Of a stretch of DNA of 64,000 bases, positions 54,395 to 62,502 are shown piece after piece; within the stretch, counting starts at the first letter, position 1; each line of letters opens with the position of its first letter. The notes beneath the pieces were generated by a model, which did no database searches, was not told where the DNA came from, and saw nothing but the letters and a program-made list of their open reading frames with translations. The DNA lies in contig NZ_SMSG01000001.1 of the NCBI RefSeq assembly GCF_004382795.1, forward strand, positions 186,001 through 250,000. Direction: 5' to 3'. This DNA is from Cumulibacter soli. GTDB lineage: Bacteria; Actinomycetota; Actinomycetes; Mycobacteriales; Antricoccaceae. A program made the position numbers and the translations under genes.

Positions 54395-54619
54395 TTAATG
54401 CGTCGTTGAGTCATCCGCGTCTGGTCGACTGGACGGGGCTCCGTCCGCCTTCGCGCCCGGATTCGCGGGCGCGTCGTCCGCTTGAAGCCCCTTCAACTCG
54501 CTCTTGAAGATGCGTAATGACCGGCCGACAGCCCGGCTCGCGTCGGGGAGTTTCTTATAGCCGAACAGGGCGAAGGCCACCATCGCAACGACCGCTATCT
54601 GCATTACTCCGGGGTACAT
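54395..54619 (-). CDS. tatA: TatA/TatE-family protein translocase subunit
   Basis: I choose ATG 54619 (GAGGA seven bases upstream; 74 residues) over GTG 54631, which contains that site. One transmembrane helix VMQIAVVAMVAFALFGYKKLPD is followed by the amphipathic helix ASRAVGRSLRIFKSELKGL and a polar tail, the TatA layout. It would oligomerise to form the twin-arginine translocation pore. No tatC is in the window. Its place between rpmG and hadA is not seen in Mycobacterium. Confidence 0.85.
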   Translation of the reverse strand: MYPGVMQIAVVAMVAFALFGYKKLPDASRAVGRSLRIFKSELKGLQADDAPANPGAKADGAPSSRPDADDSTTH

Positions 54620-54885
54620 ATAAATCCTCACGCTTCAGTGGTCGTCGTGAAATCCGCGATCACCAATTCTCGTACGTCGGCGATGCTAGTAAGCGGTTGC
54701 GCGGATCGCTCACGCGGCCGGGTGCTCGATGCTCGAAGACACGGCGGTACCCTGCCCCGCCTTCTCGACCCATCGCTGCGTAGCGCGCAGGTGGATGCGG
54801 CCCGACTCGGACGCAGTACCGATCGGGGCAGAACTAGCCGAGCGCAGAACCGAGCGAGCGCACGACGACTCGTGTCGGCAGCACG

Positions 54886-54929
54886 CAGCGAGGCCGCACC
54901 CCGATCGAAATCAGGGTGCGGCCTCGCTG
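54886..54929 (-). terminator. rpmG terminator
   Basis: Perfect 16-bp stem CAGCGAGGCCGCACCC / GGGTGCGGCCTCGCTG with a 12-base loop, beginning 15 bases after the rpmG stop. The 250 bases between this and tatA hold nothing I recognise. Confidence 0.9.
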
Positions 54930-54943
54930 GTGAAGTCTCTGCG

Positions 54944-55108
54944 CTACCGGGTCTCGCGGTGGACCTGGTGCTGCCGGCAAGTCGGGCAGAACTTCTTCAT
55001 CTCAAGTCGCTCGGGGTCGTTCCGGCGATTCTTGTTGGTGATGTAGTTGCGGTTCTTACACTCCTGGCACGCCAGGGTGATCTTCGGTCGTACGTCGGTG
55101 GAAGCCAC
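54944..55108 (-). CDS. rpmG: 50S ribosomal protein L33
   Basis: GTG 55108 gives 54 residues ([20 protein letters not shown] after the initiator), the normal length. The zinc-ribbon form is present: CQEC and CPTC, so this is the Zn-binding (C+) paralogue. The family ending [17 protein letters not shown] is seen. It sits just downstream of tRNA-Met. Confidence 0.95.
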   Translation of the reverse strand: MASTDVRPKITLACQECKNRNYITNKNRRNDPERLEMKKFCPTCRQHQVHRETR

Positions 55109-55144
55109 GTGAGCGAGCCTTTCGTCAGTAGTTCGGATGAGTGG

Positions 55145-55217
55145 TAGCCGTGACCGGACTTGAACCGGTGACCACACGATTATGAGTCGTGCGCTCTACC
55201 AACTGAGCTACACGGCC
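55145..55217 (-). tRNA. trnM: tRNA-Met (CAT), elongator
   Basis: Acceptor GGCCGTG / CACGGCT, D arm GCTC-AGTTGGTA-GAGC, anticodon loop CTCATAA (CAT), T arm ACCGG-TTCAAGT-CCGGT, discriminator A followed by encoded CCA at 55142-55144. The first pair is a normal G-T wobble, which argues against an initiator. Confidence 0.96.
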
Positions 55218-55261
55218 AGGTTGGTACCGAGCGTCACGCTGGTGAGCGCTCCGATTACCCG

Positions 55262-55334
55262 AGCCCCTTTACGGAATCGAACCGTAGACCTTCTCCTTAC
55301 CATGGAGACGCTCTGCCGACTGAGCTAAAGGGGC
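55262..55334 (-). tRNA. trnT: tRNA-Thr (GGT)
   Basis: Acceptor GCCCCTT / AAGGGGC, D arm GCTC-AGTCGGCA-GAGC, anticodon stem TCTCC / GGAGA with loop ATGGTAA (anticodon GGT), T arm TACGG-TTCGATT-CCGTA, discriminator T. Confidence 0.95.
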
Positions 55335-55599
55335 CTGCCGCACTCGCAGAACTGCGCGAGTCGGACCACAAGAGGTTACACGGAAGCGCACTGCGAGCAA
55401 CAGCCGGGGGGTTGTGATTCACGTTATGCCGGGTTCGACCAGATGCCCACTGCGCATGCATGATGGAGAAGGGCGTAATCGGTCGCGCGCGGGATCCCCG
55501 TGCCGCACCAATGCGTCCTAGCGAACGCCGACATTCGTCGGTCAGCAACATCTGAGCAGTTACAGCTAATTATGCAGATAAGTCACTAAGGACAACACG

Positions 55600-56283
55600 A
55601 TGGAACATTTCGACGGAGCCGACTCCAGTTATGACGGCGGCACGAGCGATGACCCGTCCTTCGACGGAATCAGTGATCAGGAATACAGCGCAAGCAATGG
55701 GTTCGACATCGGCATCGCGGACGGCGACGAAGTAGATATCGACGGTGACGGCCAGGCCGACGGAATCGCGAAGGTCAGTTACGGAGACCTCGACGGCGAC
55801 GGGATCGACGACTACGTCGAGATCTCCGTTGACGCGGACACCGACGGTGACGGTGAGGTCGACGCGGTCGTGATTGTGAATCAGTACGACACCGATGGGG
55901 ACGGTTTTGCCGACGAGGTCGATATGACCTACGGGCAGGACACCGATGGCGACGGTCAGATCGATACCTCAACGTTCTCGAGCGGCGCGGTGTCCAGTTC
56001 ACCCACCGACACCGACGGCGACGGCGAGGTCGACACGGTCGAGCAGTCCGTGAGCTGGGACGCCAGTTCGCACCAAACCGCTGGCGGTGATGACTCACAC
56101 GCCGAGGCGGACGACGATCCTGTCGTCAATGAGATGGAAACGTATGAAGAGTCCGACGAGACACAGGGAATGACCGCTAGCACGGACTCCGACGCGTACG
56201 AGGCCGACGACGTCGACCTGGCGTACGTCGACCCGGCGACCGGCGCATGGGTAGAAAGTTCGTCAGCGACGAGCGCCAACTAG
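55600..56283 (+). CDS. Acidic DxDGDG-repeat protein of unknown function
   Basis: A 227-residue, strongly acidic protein without signal peptide or membrane helix. Six copies of a calcium-loop-like DxDGDGxxD motif lie at residues 46, 63, 80, 97, 114 and 137, mostly at a 17-residue period, as in thrombospondin type-3 or dockerin-like Ca-binding repeats. The C-terminal third is Asp/Glu/Ser rich and ends DLAYVDPATGAWVESS. Possible similarity to actinobacterial DUF6802-type proteins is only remembered. Ca2+ binding is inferred; location and role are unknown. A strong terminator follows. Confidence 0.8.
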   Translation: MEHFDGADSSYDGGTSDDPSFDGISDQEYSASNGFDIGIADGDEVDIDGDGQADGIAKVSYGDLDGDGIDDYVEISVDADTDGDGEVDAVVIVNQYDTDGDGFADEVDMTYGQDTDGDGQIDTSTFSSGAVSSSPTDTDGDGEVDTVEQSVSWDASSHQTAGGDDSHAEADDDPVVNEMETYEESDETQGMTASTDSDAYEADDVDLAYVDPATGAWVESSSATSAN

Positions 56284-56304
56284 CGCGATTATTGCTCGAA
56301 ACCA

Positions 56305-56336
56305 ACGAATGGCCCGGCTATCGCCGGGCCATTCGT
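56305..56336. terminator. Hairpin between acidic-repeat gene and tRNA-Tyr
   Basis: Perfect 14-bp stem ACGAATGGCCCGGC / GCCGGGCCATTCGT with loop TATC, located between the stop of the acidic protein and the convergent tRNA gene; it can serve both. Confidence 0.88.
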
Positions 56337-56343
56337 CGTGTGG

Positions 56344-56424
56344 TGGCAGGTAGAGGATTTGAACCTCTGAAGCTTGCGCGGCTGATTTACAGTCAGCTCC
56401 CTTTGGCCACTCGGGCAACCTGCC
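56344..56424 (-). tRNA. trnY: tRNA-Tyr (GTA)
   Basis: A class II tRNA with long variable arm on the minus strand: acceptor GGCAGGT / ACCTGCC, anticodon loop CTGTAAA (GTA), T arm AGAGG-TTCAAAT-CCTCT, discriminator A and encoded CCA (56341-56343). Length 81. Confidence 0.96.
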
Positions 56425-56502
56425 ATGTCCCGCTCCGCCTGGCCCACATCGGTAGACTCGGCGTCGCGTTCCGGTAGACGAGCATACAGGAGAGATTTCA
56501 CC

Positions 56503-56994
56503 ATGGCCGACCCATCCTTCGATGTTGTGAGCAAAGTCGATCACCAGGAGGTCGACAATGCACTGCAGCAGGCTTCCAAGGAGCTTTCGCAGCGATTCGA
56601 TTTCCGCGGCACGGACACGTCGATCGAGTGGGCCGGTAATGACGGCGTCGCGCTGACGTCCTCCACCGACGACCGAATCCTCGCCGCTTTGGAGGTATTC
56701 AAGGAGAAGCTCGTCAAGCGCGGGATCAGCCTGAAGGCCTTCGATGCCGGCGAGCCGCAGTCCTCCGGCAAGGGTTACAAGTTGACCGGCAAGATCGTCG
56801 AGGGCATCGACTCGGAAAAGGCGAAGAAGATCTCGAAGTTCATTCGCGACGCGGGGCTCAAGGGCGTTCAGGCTCAGATCCAGGGCGATCAACTGCGTGT
56901 GACCGGTAAGAAGAAGGACCACCTTCAGGAAGTGATCTCGTTGCTGAAGGGCGAGGACTTCGGCGTGGCGCTGCAGTTCACCAACTACCGTTAA
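56503..56994 (+). CDS. yajQ: YajQ family nucleotide-binding protein
   Basis: ATG 56503 with a GGAGAG site gives 163 residues starting [23 protein letters not shown], matching the family; upstream in-frame sequence overlaps tRNA-Tyr. Conserved segments are [40 protein letters not shown], and [17 protein letters not shown]. Homologues bind cyclic di-GMP, tRNA or GTP. A single gene, followed after 37 bases by rfbA. Confidence 0.95.
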   Translation: MADPSFDVVSKVDHQEVDNALQQASKELSQRFDFRGTDTSIEWAGNDGVALTSSTDDRILAALEVFKEKLVKRGISLKAFDAGEPQSSGKGYKLTGKIVEGIDSEKAKKISKFIRDAGLKGVQAQIQGDQLRVTGKKKDHLQEVISLLKGEDFGVALQFTNYR

Positions 56995-57031
56995 GTCGCT
57001 CGGCACTGACTACCGAAGGGTCGCATCGCGT

Positions 57032-57916
57032 ATGAAGGGCATCATCCTGGCCGGTGGCAGCGGCACCCGCCTCCACCCCATCACCAAGGCCTCCAGCAAG
57101 CAGCTATTGCCGGTATACGACAAGCCGATGGTCTACTACCCGCTGTCGACGCTGATGCTCGCGGACATCCGGGACATCCTGATCATCTCCACACCGCACG
57201 ACCTGCCGAGTTTCCAGCGACTACTAGGCGACGGGTCCCAGTGGGGTATCAACCTCACGTACGCCGAGCAGGCCCATCCGAACGGGCTTGCCGAGGCGTT
57301 CATTCTCGGCCGCGATCACGTCGGTGACGACTCCGTCGCACTGGTGCTCGGCGACAACATCTTCTATGGCCAAGGGTTCTCCTCGATGCTGCAGCATGAG
57401 GCCACGAGCCTGTCCGGCTGCACCTTGTTCGGCTATCAGGTCACCGATCCGGAGCGATACGGCGTCGGCGAAGCCGACGCGGACGGCAAGCTGATCTCGA
57501 TCGAGGAGAAGCCCGCACAGCCGAAATCAAATCGTGCGATTACCGGCCTGTACTTCTACGACAACCGGGTGCTGGATATCGCCGCGAACCTCAAGCCGTC
57601 ACCGCGTGGCGAGCTGGAGATCACCGACGTCAACAAGCAGTACCTCGAGTGGAACGATGCCCGCCTGGTTGATCTCGGCCGTGGATTCGCGTGGTTGGAC
57701 ACCGGAACCCACGACTCGCTGCTGGAAGCCGGTCAGTTCGTGCAGGTGCTCGAGCATCGCCAGGGCGTGCGGATCGCGTGCCCGGAAGAGGTCGCGATGC
57801 GGATGGGATACATCGACGCCCAGACGACGTACGCGCTGGGCAAGGAACTGGCCAAGTCCGACTACGGCACGTATTTGATGCGCGTCGCGAAGGAATTCGG
57901 CGCCTCCGAGGCTTAA
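57032..57916 (+). CDS. rfbA: Glucose-1-phosphate thymidylyltransferase
   Basis: The 294-residue RmlA-type enzyme begins [18 protein letters not shown], with the [17 protein letters not shown] segment, [13 protein letters not shown] carrying the Mg-binding Asp, [18 protein letters not shown], and [13 protein letters not shown]. It makes dTDP-glucose, the first step to dTDP-L-rhamnose for cell-wall linkers and polysaccharides. rfbB, rfbC and rfbD are not in the window. Confidence 0.97.
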   Translation: MKGIILAGGSGTRLHPITKASSKQLLPVYDKPMVYYPLSTLMLADIRDILIISTPHDLPSFQRLLGDGSQWGINLTYAEQAHPNGLAEAFILGRDHVGDDSVALVLGDNIFYGQGFSSMLQHEATSLSGCTLFGYQVTDPERYGVGEADADGKLISIEEKPAQPKSNRAITGLYFYDNRVLDIAANLKPSPRGELEITDVNKQYLEWNDARLVDLGRGFAWLDTGTHDSLLEAGQFVQVLEHRQGVRIACPEEVAMRMGYIDAQTTYALGKELAKSDYGTYLMRVAKEFGASEA

Positions 57917-57929
57917 TTCGGATCGCGGG

Positions 57930-57959
57930 GCCCGAGATGAGGAAACCCTCATCTCGGGC
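57930..57959 (+). terminator. rfbA terminator
   Basis: Perfect 13-bp stem GCCCGAGATGAGG / CCTCATCTCGGGC with loop AAAC, starting 14 bases after rfbA and separating it from the following five-gene operon. Confidence 0.9.
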
Positions 57960-57997
57960 TCATCGTCCGGTCATGGCCGGTGCATAGCGTTCAAGGC

Positions 57998-59101
57998 ATG
58001 ACGCACACACTCGCCGCGCCCACCCTGCTCCTCGAGTCGTCGAACACTGACAGTTACGAACTGGACCCGACGCGCCTGCTGCGCGCGAAACGCGCCTACA
58101 CCACCCGGTTCCTGGACGCCGCACTGCGCGTCGATCCGACTGGCTATCGCCTGATCAGCGGATCGTTGCGGCCGGCTCCCGGTGATATCGTGCTCGCGCG
58201 CGTCGTCGAGATCGGTCAGCACCAACGTCTGGAGAGCCCGACCAGACGCCGTCAACACCTACACGTAGGCGATGAGATCCTCGTCGCTTACGGGCACCGC
58301 TACGCACCCGACCAGTTCGAGGCCACCGTGCCAGAGGATTTGGGGCCGGTGCATCTGGTGGCCGCCGGCGGCGTGGCTGCTCGGGTCGTCACACAACACG
58401 CACGGATGGACCCGGCCACGGTGCTCGAACCGTTGGGGTTTCTCGCGCATTCGCGCGGTATCGCCAATCTGACGCACTTCGCGCAGTACAACGCGGGTAC
58501 GCCGGCGGCGTACGTCGACCGCGATGTGCCCACCATCGCGGTGCTGGGTTCCAGTATGAACGCGGGCAAGTCCACGACGCTCGCGTCATTCGTCCACGGT
58601 CTGACCCTCGCTGGGCTGCGCGTCGCCGCCGGCAAGGTCACCGGTACCGGCGCGGGCGGCGACCCGGCGATGTTCACAGACGCTGGCGCGATCGAGGTCG
58701 TGGATTTCACCGACTTCGGCGTCGCGTCCACGTTCCGCATGGAGTTCGGGTACCTTCGCGAACTCGCGACAGCGATCCGCGCCCACCTGCTGGCACAGGC
58801 CCCCGACGTTGTTGTGCTGGAGATCGCCGACGGCGTGTTCCAGGACGAAACCTCCAGGCTGTTGCACGACGCCGAGTTCACCAGCGGTATCGACCGGGTT
58901 TTGTTCGCCACCGCCGACGCGCTCGGCGCGAGCGCCGGCGTACCGATGTTGCGAACTGTCGGACTCGACGTAGCGGCGGTATCGGGCTGTCTGACGTCCT
59001 CGCCGTTGGCGACTCGAGAGGCTCGCGCGGCACTCGACGTCAGCGTCATCGACACCTTCGATCTCGCCACGCCGCACGTTGCCACCAGGCTGCTTCGATA
59101 A
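57998..59101 (+). CDS. P-loop NTPase, DUF1611-like
   Basis: ATG 57998 (367 residues) is preferred to an ATG 18 bases upstream. Residues 50-150 form a strand-rich domain (GDIVLARVVEIGQH, GDEILVAYGHRYAPDQFEATVPE). The NTPase domain starts at about 178 with TIAVLGSSMNAGKSTTLASF, a P-loop with Lys191, then KVTGTGAGGD, VVDFTDFGVAST, and a Walker B-like PDVVVLEIADGV at 269-280. The C-terminal part resembles amidoligase/DUF1611-type dethiobiotin-synthase folds. Its partners are the next four coupled genes. The reaction is unknown. Confidence 0.8.
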   Translation: MTHTLAAPTLLLESSNTDSYELDPTRLLRAKRAYTTRFLDAALRVDPTGYRLISGSLRPAPGDIVLARVVEIGQHQRLESPTRRRQHLHVGDEILVAYGHRYAPDQFEATVPEDLGPVHLVAAGGVAARVVTQHARMDPATVLEPLGFLAHSRGIANLTHFAQYNAGTPAAYVDRDVPTIAVLGSSMNAGKSTTLASFVHGLTLAGLRVAAGKVTGTGAGGDPAMFTDAGAIEVVDFTDFGVASTFRMEFGYLRELATAIRAHLLAQAPDVVVLEIADGVFQDETSRLLHDAEFTSGIDRVLFATADALGASAGVPMLRTVGLDVAAVSGCLTSSPLATREARAALDVSVIDTFDLATPHVATRLLR

Positions 59102-59103
59102 CC

Positions 59104-60693
59104 ATGCCCGCGTTATTGACCGAGGAACGTCGCCGGCTGATCGCACTGCTGGTGCTTTCTGGAGTGGGGCAGGCAGCAGCGGCACTCACCGTCGCGATTG
59201 CCGCACCGCAACTGCTGGTGGCCGACCAGGGCGTGAATCGGGTGTGGCTCATCAGCGTCTTGCTGGGTGCAGCTGCGCTCATCGGTGCACTTCGGATGAG
59301 TGAATGCGTACTGTCCGAACGGCTCGCGCAAAGTTACGTCCATCAGGTGCGCGGCGACCTGGTCGCCGCCGCGCTGCACCGCGCGGACGGCCCCCACCTC
59401 GGCATCACCGTCGCCCGCACCACCAATGACCTCAGCGCGGTACGGAACTGGATCGCGCTCGGCATCAGCCCGCTGCTCGTCGGCGTCCCACTCATCCTCG
59501 GCGTACTCGTCGCCTTGCTGATTCTGTCGGCACCGATCGCAGCGGCGGTCACGGCCATGCTGACCGCGTTCGCGGCGACCCTGTACTGGCTGAGCCGATA
59601 TGCCTTACGACGCGCACGTACCCTGCGCAGACGCCGCGGCGCGATGGCCGCGCATATCGCGGACACCGTGTCGGCGTCCGCGAACATCCGCGCAGCGGGC
59701 GGCGTACATCGCGAACTGGCGCACATCGACAAGGTCAGTGCCCGGCTCGGGTCCGCGGCTGTCGCGCGATCGGTCATCGCCGGCGGTATGCGCGGATCGG
59801 CTGCGGCGACGGGAGCCGTCGCGATGGTGCTCGCCACCGTCGTCGGCACCGCGAGCGCCACGTCTGCCGGTGCGATCACGGCGGCGCTCCTGTTGCTCGG
59901 AGTGATCGCGACCCCGCTGAACGAGCTCGGCCGCATCACGGAGTACCGCCAGTCATATCGTGCCGCGCGATTGATCCTGGAGCCCGAACTACAGTTCGCC
60001 ACGCACGCCCGGCAGAGCGCGCCGGCACCCAGGGCGCGGCGAGTTAACGGCGTACCGGACGGCGTCGTACACCTCGCCGACCTCCCCGGCGCCAGTGAAC
60101 TGCTCGCCTTTCCTGGCGGCCGGATCCTGCTTCGCTGCACCGACGCCGCTGCCGCCGGAATCACCGATGCACTGCTGCATGGCAGCCCGCACGCCTGGGT
60201 ACACGTCGACGGTCGAGACCTGTACTCGCTGCAAGCGAACGACCGCCGTGAACTTGTCGGTTGGGCCGCTCGTGGCACTGCCATCGAACGCGGCACAATC
60301 GGGCGCGCAGTGCGGTATCGACTGCCCCGTTCGGACGAATCGCCGATTCAGGCCCTGCAGCGGGTGGGCCTGGGCGAGCGGATCACTGAACTCCCGAACG
60401 GGGTCAGGACGGTGCTGCGCCGCGGCGGCGATCCGCTGTCCACCTCCGAGCGCGCGCAACTGCTGCTCGCCCGTGCAACACTGGGCACCCCGCCCCTGCT
60501 GCTGCTCGATCACCTCGATGAGCAGCTCGACGCGGCGGGACGGCAGATGGCCGGCGAACTCATCCGCACGTACCCCGGTGTAGTCATCGCCCGCACCCAT
60601 CAGCCCGAGCAGTTGCTTGGCGCGCACCGGGTGTGGGAGGTCCACGACGCGGGTACGCGTCAGCTCACCGCAATGGAAGGGGCCACCTCATGA
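59104..60693 (+). CDS. Degenerate ABC-exporter-like protein lacking Walker A
   Basis: The 529-residue protein starts 2 bases after the P-loop gene. Five to six membrane helices lie in residues 12-285, in the ABC exporter pattern (RLAQSYVHQVRGDLVAAAL, then RRRGAMAAHIADTVSASANIRAAGG). The nucleotide-binding half (about 330-529) keeps a signature-like LSTSERAQLLLARATLG and a Walker B-like PPLLLLDHLDEQLD, but the expected Walker A reads GGRILLRCTDAAAAGITDAL with no GKS/GKT, and the catalytic Glu after Walker B is His. It is probably unable to hydrolyse ATP. The coupled P-loop NTPase might substitute. Confidence 0.8.
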   Translation: MPALLTEERRRLIALLVLSGVGQAAAALTVAIAAPQLLVADQGVNRVWLISVLLGAAALIGALRMSECVLSERLAQSYVHQVRGDLVAAALHRADGPHLGITVARTTNDLSAVRNWIALGISPLLVGVPLILGVLVALLILSAPIAAAVTAMLTAFAATLYWLSRYALRRARTLRRRRGAMAAHIADTVSASANIRAAGGVHRELAHIDKVSARLGSAAVARSVIAGGMRGSAAATGAVAMVLATVVGTASATSAGAITAALLLLGVIATPLNELGRITEYRQSYRAARLILEPELQFATHARQSAPAPRARRVNGVPDGVVHLADLPGASELLAFPGGRILLRCTDAAAAGITDALLHGSPHAWVHVDGRDLYSLQANDRRELVGWAARGTAIERGTIGRAVRYRLPRSDESPIQALQRVGLGERITELPNGVRTVLRRGGDPLSTSERAQLLLARATLGTPPLLLLDHLDEQLDAAGRQMAGELIRTYPGVVIARTHQPEQLLGAHRVWEVHDAGTRQLTAMEGATS

Positions 60694-61058
60694 AGTCGCC
60701 CATTGGTTTCGGGCTGCTCGGCGGATTGATCGGGTTCATCATCGTCGGCGCGGTCTCGTTCGCAATGCTCGGTTCTGCACCGCCGGCCGATCTGCCCGAT
60801 GAAGCGCCCATCACGTTGGCTCCGCGCGATTCCACGGACGAGAGTTTCTCCACATCCGCACCAAAGGAATCCGCGGATCCCTCCACGGGCACTTCTGGTC
60901 CATCGGATCCGTTATCACCGAAGCCGCCCACCGACAGCTCCACCGATATCGATCCACCCATCGATTCGTACCCGGCCCCGCTGCCTGACGACGACGATGA
61001 CGATGACGACGACGATGACGACTACGACGACGGAGATGATGACGACGACGATGACTGA
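60690..61058 (+). CDS. Single-pass protein with extracellular poly-aspartate tail
   Basis: ATG 60690 overlaps the upstream stop (ATGA); 122 residues. One transmembrane helix lies at 5-27 with Lys2 on the cytoplasmic side, so the rest should be outside. A Pro/Ser/Thr-rich stalk (30-95) leads to a terminal tract of about 21 Asp residues interrupted by Tyr and Gly, encoded by repeated GAC/GAT. Such a tail could bind metal ions or cationic peptides. Its end overlaps the sensor kinase start by 8 bases, suggesting it is an accessory to the kinase. I know no family for it. Confidence 0.75.
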   Translation: MKSPIGFGLLGGLIGFIIVGAVSFAMLGSAPPADLPDEAPITLAPRDSTDESFSTSAPKESADPSTGTSGPSDPLSPKPPTDSSTDIDPPIDSYPAPLPDDDDDDDDDDDDYDDGDDDDDDD

Positions 61059-62502
61059 TCGCCCTCGTCGTCGGCTGCCGCTGCGCTGGTGGATCGTCGG
61101 CTGGATCGCGCTCACCGCGGGGATCGGTATCGGCCTCCTGCTCACGTTGACCATCGTGTTGATGCGCCGCGATGTCGGCGAGCGCGCGAATGCCCAGATC
61201 ACCCAGGAGATCGCCGAGTTTCAGGCTCAGGCGACTACTGGCGCCGAATCGGACGGTGAGGCGCTGTTGCAAAGTTTCCTGCAAGGTCAACGCCCTGGGG
61301 ACGGCGAACTGTTGCTTGGGTATATTGCGCACAGCGGCACCTACTACGTCAATTCGGGCGCGCAGATTCCGGCGCGAGAGGATTACGATCCGACCGCAGA
61401 CGCGGGCCTCATGCGTCAGATCCTCAATGCCACCACAGGTACCGCGCAGACCCCGGCCGGCGAGGTGCGCTGGGGACGCAGCGACGTGGCGGACGCCGAC
61501 GGACGTAGCAGCATGATCGTGTTGGTGTTCACCGAGGCCGAGCACCGCCAGGTCTCCGACACGGCACAACTGCTATTGACCATCGGCGCCCTCTCGCTGG
61601 TGTTGACCGGCGCGATCGCCTGGTGGGTCTCCGGTCGCGTACTGCGACCAGTGGCCGAGGTTCGTGAGGCTGCCGCCGAGATCGGTGAACGTGACCTCAC
61701 CCGTCGGTTGCCCGTGGACGGCACCGACGAACTCGCGGATCTCGCCCTCACGTTCAATGCCATGCTCGAACGCCTGGAACAGGCGTTCGCCACTCAGCAA
61801 CAGTTCGTCGACGACGCCGGACACGAACTGCGGACGCCGATCACAATCATCCGGGGGCACCTCGAACTTATGGGCGATGATCCCGCGGACCGCGCCGCGA
61901 CCATCGAGATCGTCACCGGCGAGCTCGACCGGATGAACCGCATGGTGACCGACCTACTCACGCTCGCCAAGTCCGAGCGGCCGGACTACATCCGGTTGCG
62001 CGAACCCGTCGACATTGCCGAACTCACCATGGAGTTGGACGCGAAGCTGCAGGGTCTGGCCGATCGCCGCTGGCTCGTCGGCAGCGTCGCCGACGGCGAG
62101 GCGATCATCGACGCGCAGCGCATCTCGCAGGCGATTCTGCAGCTCGCCACCAACGCGACACAACACACCGCGGCGGGCTCGACCATCACGCTGAGTTCGG
62201 CATTCCACACCGCAGCCGATGGCTCCGAACAACTCGTGTTGACCGTTGCAGATGAGGGATCCGGCGTGCCCGAAGCCGACGTACACCGCATCTTTGAACG
62301 ATTCGGCCGGCCGGCCACGGAGGCGGCATCGCCTGGCGCTGGCCTGGGCCTGGCCATCGTGAAGTCGATCGCCGAGGGTCACGGCGGAACCGTGCACGTG
62401 CAAGGTACCCCTGGCGGTGGAGCAACCTTCGTCATCGCCGTACCCACCCGGATCAAGGCACCGCAGAGAGGACTGAGCGATGAGCCGAGTGCTGATAGCT
62501 GA
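61051..62502 (+). CDS. Sensor histidine kinase, HAMP-HisKA
   Basis: ATG 61051 (483 residues) begins MTDRPRRRLPLRWWIVGWIAL; longer frames would extend through the Asp tract of the previous gene. TM1 is at 13-38, an extracytoplasmic sensor domain at 40-170, TM2 at 172-194, HAMP at 195-248, HisKA with His258 in DDAGHELRTPITIIRGHLELM, and an ATPase domain with QLATNATQHT, DEGSGVPEADV and GAGLGLAIVKSIAEGHGG. It autophosphorylates and passes phosphate to the overlapping response regulator. The signal is unknown. Confidence 0.95.
   Translation: MTDRPRRRLPLRWWIVGWIALTAGIGIGLLLTLTIVLMRRDVGERANAQITQEIAEFQAQATTGAESDGEALLQSFLQGQRPGDGELLLGYIAHSGTYYVNSGAQIPAREDYDPTADAGLMRQILNATTGTAQTPAGEVRWGRSDVADADGRSSMIVLVFTEAEHRQVSDTAQLLLTIGALSLVLTGAIAWWVSGRVLRPVAEVREAAAEIGERDLTRRLPVDGTDELADLALTFNAMLERLEQAFATQQQFVDDAGHELRTPITIIRGHLELMGDDPADRAATIEIVTGELDRMNRMVTDLLTLAKSERPDYIRLREPVDIAELTMELDAKLQGLADRRWLVGSVADGEAIIDAQRISQAILQLATNATQHTAAGSTITLSSAFHTAADGSEQLVLTVADEGSGVPEADVHRIFERFGRPATEAASPGAGLGLAIVKSIAEGHGGTVHVQGTPGGGATFVIAVPTRIKAPQRGLSDEPSADS

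Noticed and set aside
60799-61050. Upstream in-frame extension of the sensor kinase
   Set aside because: The extension is out of phase with the poly-Asp gene, is Thr/Met/Arg rich and low-complexity, and the kinase has a good start with a TM helix at 61051.
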